A stretch of 64,000 nucleotides of DNA from contig NZ_JACRYL010000005.1 in the NCBI RefSeq assembly GCF_014306625.1, positions 161,132-225,131 of the forward strand. The letters are read 5' to 3'. Under the pieces are notes generated by a model, which was not told where the DNA came from, did no database searches, and saw nothing but the letters and a program-made list of their open reading frames with translations. The translations under genes were made by a program, and so were the position numbers. This document shows, one piece after another, positions 52,327-61,556 of this stretch. Source of the stretch: Pedobacter fastidiosus. GTDB taxonomy: Bacteria; Bacteroidota; Bacteroidia; Sphingobacteriales; Sphingobacteriaceae. The stretch's first letter is position 1. Every line of letters starts with the position of its first letter.

Positions 52327-52989
52327 TCATCTCTTTCCAGCTTTCAAAATTTTGATAATTTTCTTATTCAGCACATCTGCATCACTTTCAAAATCATCTT
52401 CGAAACTTTTACCGATTTGGTAAGCTTTATTTGCTCCAGAGATTTTATAAATACTATAATTATTGGTTCCCGATAAGCCATAAGCCACAATAACGTTATG
52501 TTTTTTATCGTACTCTGGATTAACAACATTTTCGAAATCTTTGACTCGAGCAATCTTTTTGTTTTTAGGGTCTACCAGATATAAATAATAAAAGGAATTT
52601 CCTCCACGGCCTCCTGTTTCTGAAAAAATTAAAATGTCTTTTACACCATCACCGTTAAAATCTTTAAATTCTAAAAAGTCATTTTGAATTTTAATGAATA
52701 AACTATCTTTTAGAAACACAGTCTGTCCTTTGCTAAAACTAATTGTTGCATTATCTCCTGGCGTAACGTCGGCAACAGGACAGTTTTTTATGGTTACCAC
52801 ATAATTCTTATCTGTAAAAGGATGATATTTTTGCAAAACGCATTCTGTATCAGACTGGTTAACAAATTTCCCTTTAAATTGCTTTCGATTACTTATTGCT
52901 CCCTTTGTTGGAGTGCTTTCTTTCCGTTGAGCATTCGTTCTACAGAAGAAAATGCCGATTAAGATAAAAATGAAAAGGAAATTTTTCAT
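52327..52989 (-). CDS. Exported protein with FG-GAP-like loop, unknown
   Basis: 220 residues with a signal peptide (MKNFLFIFILIGIFFCRTNA). The middle contains FLEFKDFNGDGVKDILIFSETGGRGGNSFYYLYLVDPKNKKIARV, a single calcium-loop/FG-GAP-like repeat followed by a GGRGG turn. A SAM of beta strands surrounds it. Function unknown. It follows the DUF6694-like gene by 5 bp. Confidence 0.7.
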   Translation of the reverse strand: MKNFLFIFILIGIFFCRTNAQRKESTPTKGAISNRKQFKGKFVNQSDTECVLQKYHPFTDKNYVVTIKNCPVADVTPGDNATISFSKGQTVFLKDSLFIKIQNDFLEFKDFNGDGVKDILIFSETGGRGGNSFYYLYLVDPKNKKIARVKDFENVVNPEYDKKHNVIVAYGLSGTNNYSIYKISGANKAYQIGKSFEDDFESDADVLNKKIIKILKAGKR

Positions 52990-52994
52990 AATAT

Positions 52995-53876
52995 TTACTT
53001 TGTTAATTCCAGCTCATCCAAAGTGCCTTCTGTTTTGTTAAGCTCAACTAGTTTTTGGTTTAATTCTTTAATTTCGTTTTCTAAACCTGCTAAATTTTTA
53101 GGGCGTTCTAGTGTCCCTTTTTTTGTTGTAAGCGTTATTGGGTAAGCTTTAACAACGAGATCAAATTTTGAAAGATCTGCTATAGGATATTTGGCCGATT
53201 TCCATAAACTACTATGTGCAACTGCATCGCTCAATAAGGGCTGATGATATAGATCTTCTTCATTGGGCTTTACGCCAGATCCTGCATTGAAACTTCCTCC
53301 CTGTTGTTGAGAGGCAATTATCTTACCAGTAGCTTTTGAGTAAATATCAATTTGATACATATATTCTCCGATAATTTCGGAGCCGGTTTTATTCAGAAAT
53401 GTTAAATCCAAAAATGGCGAAGGCCCGAAAAAGTCATCTTCGCTAATACTAACTTTGGTAAGCTTAAAGTTATCCAGATCTTTTGTTTTAGCTTTAAGTG
53501 CGATGCTCTGCTTAGTTAATGAATCAAGTTCTACTTGGGTATTTTTTATTTTTTCTGCTTTATCCTCTTTTAAAAATTCTTTGGCAAACTTTACAATGCC
53601 TGAATACGTTTTTCCGTCGACCATTTTTAATGAAATGTCATCAAAAGATTTTCCCTTATATAGTTCATCTTTCGGATGATTCCATTTCTCTTTCATGGCT
53701 TTTAATACCACAACACGTAAAGCCTTTTCCAAATTTTCTTTTTCGGATTTGCTTAATTTTTCTTCCATTTTAGCTTTGGATGCATTGAAAGAAGCTTCGT
53801 CTTTTCCAGACATTTTAGGGCCACAACTAGTTAACAAAGCACAGCAGATAGATAGAATTAGGATGTTGTTTTTCAT
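52995..53876 (-). CDS. Lipoprotein, DUF6694-like N-terminus
   Basis: 293 residues. Lipoprotein signal CALLTSCGPK (Cys18). The next 60 residues (DEASFNASKAKMEEKLSKSEKENLEKALRVVVLKAM) match the helical DUF6694 lipoprotein pattern. A beta domain (about 140-245, FFGPSPFLDLTFLNKTGSEIIGEYMYQIDIYSKATGKIIASQ) and a C-terminal coiled coil (NEIKELNQKLVELNKTEG) follow. Probably a periplasm-facing lipoprotein. Middle gene of the Ldt - lipoprotein - FG-GAP run. Confidence 0.7.
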   Translation of the reverse strand: MKNNILILSICCALLTSCGPKMSGKDEASFNASKAKMEEKLSKSEKENLEKALRVVVLKAMKEKWNHPKDELYKGKSFDDISLKMVDGKTYSGIVKFAKEFLKEDKAEKIKNTQVELDSLTKQSIALKAKTKDLDNFKLTKVSISEDDFFGPSPFLDLTFLNKTGSEIIGEYMYQIDIYSKATGKIIASQQQGGSFNAGSGVKPNEEDLYHQPLLSDAVAHSSLWKSAKYPIADLSKFDLVVKAYPITLTTKKGTLERPKNLAGLENEIKELNQKLVELNKTEGTLDELELTK

Positions 53877-53894
53877 AGGTTTAGGTTAATATGT

Positions 53895-54410
53895 TTAAGG
53901 ATTGATTTCGATTTTTGTTCCGATGCTTACATTTGCATATAGCTCATCTATTTCGCTATTGGTTAATGCAATGCATCCATTTGTCCAATTATACCAACGT
54001 TGAAATTTATTAATAAAGCCCCTTCCATTTTTCAGGGCATGAATTTTCACGTCGCCTCCAGCAGATTTTCCGATTGCTTTGGCGTGGGCGAGATCTTTTG
54101 AGTTTGGATATGAAATGCCCAAGTTTTTGTGGTATCCGCTTTTATCGTTTTTGGCATTGATAAAATAAATCCCTTCTGGTGTTTTTTCATCGCCTTCAAA
54201 TTCTTTGTGTCCTAACGGATTATTACCAAACGAAACAGTATAAGTTTTTAAAAGATTGCCATTAGAAAATGCCAATAATTGATGCTTAGATTTATTTACA
54301 ATCAGCAAATTTACATCGGTATTTAAACTTAATTTTGGCTCGGGGTATAAGTTGTAGATAACCAAGCCAGTTATCAATACAATAAAAAGTAAAGCGAGTC
54401 TTTTCATCAA
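53895..54410 (-). CDS. L,D-transpeptidase (YkuD domain) family protein
   Basis: 171 residues, N-terminal membrane helix or uncleaved signal (about 4-22). The YkuD domain has the standard active site in KIHALKNGRGFINKFQRWYNWTNGCIALTNSEIDEL, with His in IHAL and the catalytic Cys in NGCIAL. Such enzymes crosslink peptidoglycan stems or attach lipoproteins. It is the first gene of the run that continues with two envelope proteins, fitting an envelope role. Confidence 0.88.
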   Translation of the reverse strand: MMKRLALLFIVLITGLVIYNLYPEPKLSLNTDVNLLIVNKSKHQLLAFSNGNLLKTYTVSFGNNPLGHKEFEGDEKTPEGIYFINAKNDKSGYHKNLGISYPNSKDLAHAKAIGKSAGGDVKIHALKNGRGFINKFQRWYNWTNGCIALTNSEIDELYANVSIGTKIEINP

Positions 54411-54455
54411 TCTATTTCTTTTCCTTTCGAATGCTGAACATTATTTATTTGGAAC

Positions 54456-54866
54456 CTAGTCTTCTAAATATCTATACAAATCATTAACAAAGGTTTTTTG
54501 TCCGCTACTAAAAATATTTATGCAATTAAAATTAATGATTAATCCTTGTGGAACATTTAGTAATTTCATGTAAGTTAGCAATTGAGCTTCATAAATAGGT
54601 TCAATTGCTTTTGTTGATTTTATTTCTACTGCAAGATTATTTTCAACAACTAAATCACACCGAAGTGTTGTTGCGACAACAATATCCTTATAGCAAACAG
54701 GCATCGAAACTTCTGTTGCGAATTCGATGTTTCTTAAAAATAATTCATGCTTGATGCATTCGTGATAAACACTTTCAAGTAATCCCGGACCCAATGATTT
54801 GTGAATTTCAATTGCTGCGCCGACTACATTATAAGTTAATTCTCGGAGGTAGGTTTTTGTAACCAT
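54456..54866 (-). CDS. GxxExxY protein
   Basis: 136-residue member of the GxxExxY family. The namesake is GLLESVYHECI at about residue 29, and LRCDLVVENNLAVEIKSTKAIEPIYEAQLLTYMKLL is the conserved centre with D and ExK of a PD-(D/E)XK-like nuclease fold. Biological role unknown. It reads alone, right next to the unusual 89-bp repeat array. Confidence 0.9.
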   Translation of the reverse strand: MVTKTYLRELTYNVVGAAIEIHKSLGPGLLESVYHECIKHELFLRNIEFATEVSMPVCYKDIVVATTLRCDLVVENNLAVEIKSTKAIEPIYEAQLLTYMKLLNVPQGLIINFNCINIFSSGQKTFVNDLYRYLED

Positions 54867-54924
54867 AGTTTTGATATATATTGTTTCGTATTATACTCTA
54901 ATCTTAAAATGCTTGTGTAAATAT

Positions 54925-55390
54925 TTTAACCATATAGACACATATGCCTATTGTATTTGTTATTTATTTTATCCAATGCCTCTACGTTCTAATAGGTCTA
55001 TATGGCAAATACTTGAACCATATAGACACATAGACCATATAGTACTTGTTATATATTTTAGCCAATGTCTCTATGTTCTGATATGTCTAAGTGGCAAATG
55101 CCTGAACCATATAGACACATAGACCATATAGTACTTGTTATATATTTTAGCCAATGTCTCTTTGTTCTGATATGTCTATGTGGCAAATACTTGAACCATA
55201 TAGACACATAGACCATATAGTACTTGTTATATATTTTAGCCATTTCCTCTATGTTCTAATATGTCTATGTGGTAAATACCTGAAGCATATAGGTCAAACA
55301 ATTTTGTCATTCATTTTGCCATTTCCTCTATGCTCTAATATGTCTATATGGTAATTACCAAAACATATAGATTATAAAATTTTAACTATT
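54925..55390. repeat. AT-rich tandem array of about 89-bp units
   Basis: Within the 571-bp gap 54867-55437, CATATAG-type starts occur at 54931, 55019, 55108, 55197, 55286 and 55364 (periods 88, 89, 89, 89, 78). Units two to four are nearly identical; the outer ones are diverged. At each junction GTCTATGTGG and CCATATAGAC form a 10-pair hairpin around about 12 nt. Reading frames crossing it in either direction are repeat artefacts. Confidence 0.85.
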
Positions 55391-55437
55391 TTGTTATTTA
55401 AGCAGGTTATATGTTTATGTATTATTTGTTTTAATTT

Positions 55438-56976
55438 TTATCCTGCCCAACCGTCTCTATCCAAACTTCGGTAATTAATGGATTCTGCCAAATGCTCCAA
55501 TTCTACATTTTCGCTTCCGTCTAAATCGGCAATAGTTCTAGCAACTTTTAATATCCTGTCGTAAGCTCTTGCTGATAGGCCCAAACGATCCATTGCAGAT
55601 TTTAACAATGCGGTTCCAGCTTCGCTAATCTGGCAAACTTTGCGAACCATTTTAGGGCTCATTTGGGCATTGTAATGTAAATCTTCTTTGTCTGCAAAGC
55701 GATGGTCCTGAATTTCTCTCGCCTTGATTACTCTTGCTCTAATGAGTTCACTTTTTTCTGCTTCGCGAGTTGAGGCCAGCTCTGAAAAATTTACTGGAGT
55801 AACCTCCACGTGTAAATCAATCCGATCTAACAATGGCCCAGAAATCTTGCTTAGATATTTTTGAACAACACCTGGAGCGCAAACACAATCCTTTTCAGGA
55901 TGGTTATAAAAACCACAAGGACAGGGATTCATTGAGGCAACCAACATAAAGCTTGCCGGATATTCCACAGAAAATCGAGCTCTAGAAATGGCTACTTTTC
56001 GATCTTCCAATGGTTGGCGCATAACTTCCAGTACCGTTCTTTTAAACTCTGGTAATTCATCCAAAAAGAGAACCCCGTTGTGTGCTAAAGATATTTCTCC
56101 AGGCTGAGGATTCATTCCGCCGCCAACTAAAGCAACATCGCTAATGGTGTGGTGTGGCGATCGGTATGGGCGGATGGTCATCAATGCATCCGATGCAGTA
56201 AGTTTTCCAGCCACTGAATGAATTTTGGTTGTTTCTAAAGCCTCATAGAGATTTAATGGGGGAAGGATTGTTGGTAAACGCTTCGCCAACATTGTTTTTC
56301 CTGCACCCGGCGGACCAATCAAGATTACATTATGACCACCGGCAGCCGCAATTTCCAACGCTCGCTTTATGTTTTCTTGGCCTTTAACATCTGAAAAATC
56401 GTGTTCGTAATTGCCAATATTTTTTAAAAATTCTTCTTTTGTATCTACTTTGGTTGGCTCAAGTATTTCCGATTTATTAAAAAAACGACTTACCTGAGCT
56501 AAATTTTCTACGCCATAAGCTGTTAGTCCATCAACAATAGCTGCTTCACGAACATTTTGTTTCGGTAGAATAAATCCGATGAAACCATCCTGTTGCGCCT
56601 GTATGGCAATTGGTAAGGCGCCTTTAATTGGCTGAATGTTTCCATCTAAAGAAAGCTCGCCCATGATGAAGTATTTATCCAGCTCTTCTGAAGGGATTTG
56701 CCCTGATGCGGCTAAAATTCCAATAGCAATTGGTAAGTCGTAAGATGATCCTTCCTTTTTTATATCTGCAGGCGCTAAGTTTACAACAATTTTTTGTTTC
56801 GGCATTCGAAAGCCGGACACATTAATGGCGCTTGCTACCCTTTGCAAACTTTCTTTTACAGCGTTATCGGGCAAGCCAACCATGTAGTATTTTGTGCCGG
56901 CACTAATGTTAACCTCAATTGTTATAGTAAGTGCATTTACACCGAATACAGCACTCCCGTATGTTTTTACAAGCAT
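55438..56976 (-). CDS. YifB/ComM family Mg-chelatase-like ATPase
   Basis: 512 residues: Lon-protease-like ChlI N-terminal part (VKTYGSAVFGVNALTITIEVNISAGTKYYMVGLPDNAVKES), then AAA+ Walker A ILIGPPGAGKTMLAKRLPTILPPL, Walker B NGVLFLDELPEF, sensor SMNPCPCGFYNHPEKDC (Cys cluster typical of the family) and the C-terminal domain (SARAYDRILKVARTIADL). ComM helps branch migration during natural transformation in some bacteria; in others the role is unknown. Lies alone with repeat-rich gaps on both sides. Confidence 0.95.
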   Translation of the reverse strand: MLVKTYGSAVFGVNALTITIEVNISAGTKYYMVGLPDNAVKESLQRVASAINVSGFRMPKQKIVVNLAPADIKKEGSSYDLPIAIGILAASGQIPSEELDKYFIMGELSLDGNIQPIKGALPIAIQAQQDGFIGFILPKQNVREAAIVDGLTAYGVENLAQVSRFFNKSEILEPTKVDTKEEFLKNIGNYEHDFSDVKGQENIKRALEIAAAGGHNVILIGPPGAGKTMLAKRLPTILPPLNLYEALETTKIHSVAGKLTASDALMTIRPYRSPHHTISDVALVGGGMNPQPGEISLAHNGVLFLDELPEFKRTVLEVMRQPLEDRKVAISRARFSVEYPASFMLVASMNPCPCGFYNHPEKDCVCAPGVVQKYLSKISGPLLDRIDLHVEVTPVNFSELASTREAEKSELIRARVIKAREIQDHRFADKEDLHYNAQMSPKMVRKVCQISEAGTALLKSAMDRLGLSARAYDRILKVARTIADLDGSENVELEHLAESINYRSLDRDGWAG

Positions 56977-57092
56977 TAATTTTTCAGTAAAACTAAATGG
57001 GATGTCTTTGTTATTCTGGGACGAATAAAGAATTATTTAGGCTAAGATAGGAATTGTTGGGAGAAGTATTTCAAATTTTATCTACTCTTATA

Positions 57093-57167
57093 CCATTGGT
57101 TGAAACCAATGGAAATGAAATGTTAGGCGCTTTACCGAATTTCATTGCAGTCTGCTTCAGCTGACTG
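57093..57167 (-). repeat. Single inverted copy of the 61557-type repeat
   Basis: Contains CCATTGGTTGAAACCAATGG (57093-57112), a 9-bp stem-loop, and CAGTCTGCTTCAGCTGACTG (57148-57167), a second stem-loop. The order and spacing match, in inverse, the units at 61557-61905. Part of the 440-bp gap 56977-57416. Confidence 0.75.
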
Positions 57168-57206
57168 TTATATGAATTTTTTGCCAAATGCTCTTTACCT
57201 CCGTTA

Positions 57207-57338
57207 ATAAACCTGATTAAACGGAAATACTTTTTGCTCGAAATCTCTTTTCATTTTTAGATAGCATTCACAAAAAGATTGAAGTGAAAGCAGGACTGAA
57301 AACCGATATGAAAAACTGAACTTTCATTTTCAAAAAAT
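57207..57338 (-). repeat. Dispersed element, copy E
   Basis: On the minus strand it begins near ATTTTTTGAAAATGAAAGTT, continues CAGTTTTTCAT, and ends AATCAGGTTTATT. The stem base is CCTG...CAGG as in copy A, versus CCCG...CGGG in B, C and D. It is more diverged than the others and lies upstream of comM/yifB. Confidence 0.6.
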
Positions 57339-57346
57339 CTTTAAAC

Positions 57347-57377
57347 AAAAAAATCCCAACCATTTCTGATTGGGATT
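57347..57377 (-). terminator. ffh terminator
   Basis: Stem AATCCCAA (57352-57359) and TTGGGATT (57370-57377); on the minus strand a run of seven T follows. Placed 40 bp after the ffh stop. Confidence 0.8.
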
Positions 57378-57416
57378 AGAATATTTCAAATGCTGTATTC
57401 GCTTTAGTCTTTAAGC

Positions 57417-58754
57417 TTATCTACCAAATGGCATTTTCGGCATACCTTTCATCATTGCAGCTGCAGCGGCTGGATTAGAAAACTGCTTCATCATTTTGCG
57501 CATATCTTCAAATTGTTTAATCAGCTTGGTAACTTCTTCTACCTTACTGCCCGAACCTTTTGCAATCCGTAAACGACGGCTTTGTTGAATGCTATCTGGA
57601 TTTTCTTTTTCGAAAGGAGTCATGGAGTTAATGATGGCTTCGATAGATTTAAACGCATCATCCTGAATATCCACATTCTTCATCATCTTGCCAACACCCG
57701 GAATCATACCCATCAAATCTTTCATGTTACCCATCTTCTTAATTTGTTGAATCTGGTTATAGAAATCGTTGAAATCGAATTTATTCTTGCGGATTTTCTT
57801 TTGTAATTCTGCAGCTTCTTTCTCATCGAACTGCATTTGAGCACGTTCTACAAGGGAAACCACATCACCCATGCCCAAAATACGAGAAGCCATACGATCT
57901 GGATAGAAAACATCAAGTGCTTCCATTTTCTCGCCGGTACCGATAAATTTAATTGGCTTATTAACAACCGATTTAATAGATAATGCAGCACCACCACGGG
58001 TATCGCCATCTAACTTGGTTAAAACAACGCCCGTAAAATCTAATCTATCGTTAAAGATTTTGGCTGTGTTAACCGCATCCTGACCCGTCATCGAATCAAC
58101 AACGAATAAAATTTCGTGTGGTTGGGTTTTAGCTTTAACTTCCGAAATCTCGTTCATCAAAGATTCGTCAATCGCTAAACGACCAGCCGTATCAATAATA
58201 ATTACGTTATTTCCATTTTGTTTACCATGCGCAATACCTTCTAAAGCAATGGCAACAGGATCTTTCGACTCGCGGTTTGCGAAAACAGAAACACCAACCG
58301 AAGTACCCAAAACCTCCAACTGATCTACCGCAGCAGGGCGATACATGTCGCCAGCTACCAATAAGGGTTTTTTGCCTTTACCTTTTAAATGCAAAGCCAG
58401 CTTACCAGCAAAAGTTGTTTTACCAGCACCGTTTAAACCAGCAATTAAAATAATTGTAGGGTTTGCTTTGGTATCTAATTCGGTAACCTCACCACCCATT
58501 AAGGCAGCAAGCTCATCATTCATTATTTTGGTAAGCAATTGGCCCGGAGAAACGGCTGTTAAAACGTTTTGGCCCAATGCTTTTTGCCTTACATCATCCG
58601 TAAATGCTTTGGCGGTTTTATAGTTAACATCGGCATCCAATAATGCTTTACGAATCTCTTTCATGGTTTCTGCCACGTTGATTTCCGTAATGCTGCCTTG
58701 CCCTTTTAATACTTTAAATGCTCTATCTAGCTTGTCCTGTAAATTATCAAACAT
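57417..58754 (-). CDS. ffh: Signal recognition particle protein Ffh
   Basis: GTPase that binds signal sequences on ribosomes together with 4.5S RNA and delivers them to FtsY. 445 residues: N domain helices, G domain with IAGLNGAGKTTFAGKLA (P-loop), VAGDMYRPAAVDQL, IIIDTAGRLAIDESLMNE, LTKLDGDTRGGAALSI, and the Met-rich M domain (KMGNMKDLMGMIPGVGKMMK, ending MMKGMPKMPFGR). Normal length. Promoter box TACCTTTG at 58814-58821 (minus), leader about 55 nt. Confidence 0.98.
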   Translation of the reverse strand: MFDNLQDKLDRAFKVLKGQGSITEINVAETMKEIRKALLDADVNYKTAKAFTDDVRQKALGQNVLTAVSPGQLLTKIMNDELAALMGGEVTELDTKANPTIILIAGLNGAGKTTFAGKLALHLKGKGKKPLLVAGDMYRPAAVDQLEVLGTSVGVSVFANRESKDPVAIALEGIAHGKQNGNNVIIIDTAGRLAIDESLMNEISEVKAKTQPHEILFVVDSMTGQDAVNTAKIFNDRLDFTGVVLTKLDGDTRGGAALSIKSVVNKPIKFIGTGEKMEALDVFYPDRMASRILGMGDVVSLVERAQMQFDEKEAAELQKKIRKNKFDFNDFYNQIQQIKKMGNMKDLMGMIPGVGKMMKNVDIQDDAFKSIEAIINSMTPFEKENPDSIQQSRRLRIAKGSGSKVEEVTKLIKQFEDMRKMMKQFSNPAAAAAMMKGMPKMPFGR

Positions 58755-58813
58755 GTTTTTTAAGCTAAAAGCTCTTTGTCTTGATGCAAAAAGCCACTAT
58801 TGTTAATAAAAAA

Positions 58814-58821
58814 CAAAGGTA
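58814..58821 (-). promoter_or_regulatory. -7 box of the ffh promoter
   Basis: Minus-strand TACCTTTG, exact TAnnTTTG, about 60 bp upstream of the ffh ATG. Confidence 0.55.
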
Positions 58822-58890
58822 TCAAATTTTGATTGTAAATCTTTGCTACTCAAAGTCAAAAATATTTAGTTAAGCGAATGCAAATGATTA

Positions 58891-58993
58891 ATTTTTGGAA
58901 ATGAGCAGTTATTCGCATTTGGCAGAGTTCAGCCCCGCCATTCGCTGTAGCCCTCATGAAAATATTCGGGGCTATCGCTTTTGTCGGGTTTAT
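58891..58993 (+). repeat. Dispersed element, copy D
   Basis: ATTTTTGGAAATGAGCAGTT start, GCCCCGCC...TTGTCGGGTTTAT end, inner AGCCC...GGGCT hairpin. It lies in the 379-bp divergent gap 58755-59133 between ffh and the DUF5916 gene; apart from the ffh -7 box nothing else is seen there. Confidence 0.75.
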
Positions 58994-59133
58994 GCACACC
59001 GGCTTGCCACCCAAAACGTTAAAAACCATCAAATTAAATGACTAGCAAAAAGTTGCGCTCCAAAAATCATATTTTTTTGTTTTGATGCAACATTTATAAA
59101 ACGTTGTAGTCTTATACCAACTAAACCAACCAA

Positions 59134-61551
59134 ATGAAACGCTGCGCATTCCTATTTCTTCTTTTCGCTTATTCCTTTTGCCACGCCCAAGATCCTGCTA
59201 AAGAAAAGCAATTAGTTGCTGTTAGAACTAGCCAAAGCCCTAAAATAGATGGTGTTTTGGATGATGCCTGTTGGGTTAACGTACCAATTGCTACAGATTT
59301 TTTTGAAATAAGACCAACACCTGGTCGCGTTGAAGGAAAAGCCAAGCGTACAGAAATGAAAGTTTTATATGATGATGTAGCCATTTACGTTTATGCTCGC
59401 ATGTACGATAATCCGGATAGTGTTTCGCACGAATTGGTTTCTCGTGATAATGTGGGCAACGCAGATTTTATCTCTATTATATTTGATCCATTTTACGATA
59501 AAATGAACGGCAATGGTTTCTTTGTAACGGCTGCGGGTGTTCAATTCGATGCTAAATATTCGCAAATTGGAGATGAAGACCCCAACTGGAATGCGGTTTG
59601 GGAAAGCGAAGTAAAAATTGATGATCAAGGCTGGACGTGCGAAATGAAGATTCCATATTCGGCTTTGCGCTTTTCTAGCAAGGATATTCAGAATTGGGGA
59701 TTAAACTTTAGTCGCAGAATTCAGAGAACAAATACGCAGACTTTCTGGAATTTTGTAGATCCTAAAGTTAATGGCTTTATCAATCAAGAAGGACTTTGGA
59801 TGGGTGTTAAAGATATTAAACCACCGCTACGATTATCTTTTTCTCCTTATGTATCGGGATATATCAATCATTATCCAATTAATTTGCCCGGCGTAAAAAA
59901 TACGACTGCCCGATTTAATGGCGGGATGGATGTCAAATACGGAATCAATAACAGCTTTACTTTAGATATGACTTTGGTGCCCGATTTCGGTCAGGTGCAA
60001 TCAGATAATCGCATTTTAAATTTAACGCCATTTGAAGTTAAGTTTAATGAGAACAGGCAATTTTTTACCGAAGGAACGGAACTTTTTAACAAAGGAGATT
60101 TATTCTATTCGAAGCGGATTGGTTCTATCCCATCTTATTATAACTATAGCCAAATTACCAATGGAGATAAAATTGTAAAAGATCAAACGGAGGCAAAGGT
60201 TTTAAATGCGACTAAAATTTCTGGTCGTACAGCAAAAGGTTTAGGAATCGGGATTTTTAATGCAATTACCAATAGCATGCAAACTGAGGTAGAAGATGCA
60301 AATGGAAATTTGCGGGAGGTAGAAACACAGCCACTTACCAACTATAATATTTTGGTTTTCGATCAATCGTTAAAAAATAATAGTTCTGCTACATTTATTA
60401 ACACCAATGTTTTAAGGCAGGGAAGTGCTTACGATGCCAATGTAAGTGCATTATTGTTCAATTTAAATAATAAAGACAATAAGTATTTTGTTAATGGAGG
60501 TGGTAAAATGAGTTACATCCGTGGCAAAGAAACAAGTACGGGTTATAGTTATACTTTAAGATTTGGGAAGCAAAGTGGAAATTTTACCTGGAATTACAAT
60601 CAGGTTTATGCTGATGATAAGTTCGATCCATCAGACATGGGCTTTTTTACCAATAATAACTTTTTAGATCAACGGTTGGGTTTTGGATACAACATTTTTA
60701 AACCAAGCAAATGGTACAATGAATGGCAAAACTGGTTAAATATTTTATATTCAAGAAGAGCAACGCCTGGAGATTATCAAAGCTTTGGCTTGAACGGAGG
60801 CTCTTATGTTAGGTTTAAAAATTTATGGTCGGCAGAATTGGATGTTAATTATGATGCACAGCGGAACGATTTCTACGAATCTAGAAATGGCCAAGTTTAT
60901 AAAGCTCCGCAAAGTTTTGGATTAGGGCTTTATATTAATCCAAACCGAGCAAAAGCTTACAATTTTGGTGGAAATATCCGATATCAGGAACAACAACTTT
61001 TTAAGGAAAGATCATATAATTTTTATTTTTTCCAAAACTTAAGATTAAATGATAAGATTGCCTTCGGTTTAGATTTAAACTTCAACCCTAATTACGATTA
61101 TGTAAACTGGGTTACTTCGCTGGGCAATCAATCTATATTTTCGCGTTATGATAGAAGAACGGTAGAAAACTCTTTTGATGCAAAATATACTTTCACCAAT
61201 AAAATGGGCTTCACCGTTGTATTAAGACATTATTGGAGCGATAGAAGGAATAAGGAATTTTTCTTGTTGAAGCCAGACGGAAACCTAGCCGATTATCAGG
61301 GCGCTCCATTAATGGGTACCGATAGAAACTATAACGTATTTAATATCGATTTAATTTATACCTGGCAATTTGCTCCCGGAAGTACACTTTCAGTTTCGTA
61401 CAAAGATGCTGCAGAAACGTACGATACTTTTTACACACAACGCTACAATAGAAATTTGGACGGGATTTTATCGGCACCGCAAAACAATAGCCTCTCAGTA
61501 AAAGTATTGTACTACATTGATTATTTGGACTTTAAAAAGAAGAAAAAATAG
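59134..61551 (+). CDS. DUF5916 outer-membrane protein with CBM9-like domain
   Basis: 805 residues with a signal peptide (MKRCAFLFLLFAYSFCHA). A CBM9-like carbohydrate-binding-type domain follows (about 30-235: SPKIDGVLDDACWVNVPIATDFFEIRPTPG, WTCEMKIPYSALRF, WGLNFSRRIQRTNTQTFWNF). Next is the DUF5916 domain (LDMTLVPDFGQVQSDNRILNLTPFEVKFNENRQFFTEGTELF) and a run of amphipathic strands to the C-terminus that looks like a beta-barrel. Such proteins are common in Bacteroidota; function is unknown, perhaps uptake or surface binding. Monocistronic. Confidence 0.9.
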   Translation: MKRCAFLFLLFAYSFCHAQDPAKEKQLVAVRTSQSPKIDGVLDDACWVNVPIATDFFEIRPTPGRVEGKAKRTEMKVLYDDVAIYVYARMYDNPDSVSHELVSRDNVGNADFISIIFDPFYDKMNGNGFFVTAAGVQFDAKYSQIGDEDPNWNAVWESEVKIDDQGWTCEMKIPYSALRFSSKDIQNWGLNFSRRIQRTNTQTFWNFVDPKVNGFINQEGLWMGVKDIKPPLRLSFSPYVSGYINHYPINLPGVKNTTARFNGGMDVKYGINNSFTLDMTLVPDFGQVQSDNRILNLTPFEVKFNENRQFFTEGTELFNKGDLFYSKRIGSIPSYYNYSQITNGDKIVKDQTEAKVLNATKISGRTAKGLGIGIFNAITNSMQTEVEDANGNLREVETQPLTNYNILVFDQSLKNNSSATFINTNVLRQGSAYDANVSALLFNLNNKDNKYFVNGGGKMSYIRGKETSTGYSYTLRFGKQSGNFTWNYNQVYADDKFDPSDMGFFTNNNFLDQRLGFGYNIFKPSKWYNEWQNWLNILYSRRATPGDYQSFGLNGGSYVRFKNLWSAELDVNYDAQRNDFYESRNGQVYKAPQSFGLGLYINPNRAKAYNFGGNIRYQEQQLFKERSYNFYFFQNLRLNDKIAFGLDLNFNPNYDYVNWVTSLGNQSIFSRYDRRTVENSFDAKYTFTNKMGFTVVLRHYWSDRRNKEFFLLKPDGNLADYQGAPLMGTDRNYNVFNIDLIYTWQFAPGSTLSVSYKDAAETYDTFYTQRYNRNLDGILSAPQNNSLSVKVLYYIDYLDFKKKKK

Positions 61552-61556
61552 TTTTA

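Noticed and set aside
54871..55354. Small reading frames on both strands across the satellite array
   Set aside because: They only read the repeats (repeated Tyr/His/Ile/Arg patterns) and lack any upstream signal.
54925..55390. Regularly spaced repeats that could suggest a CRISPR array
   Set aside because: The whole 88-89-bp unit is conserved, including what would be spacers, and no cas genes are near; this is a tandem satellite.
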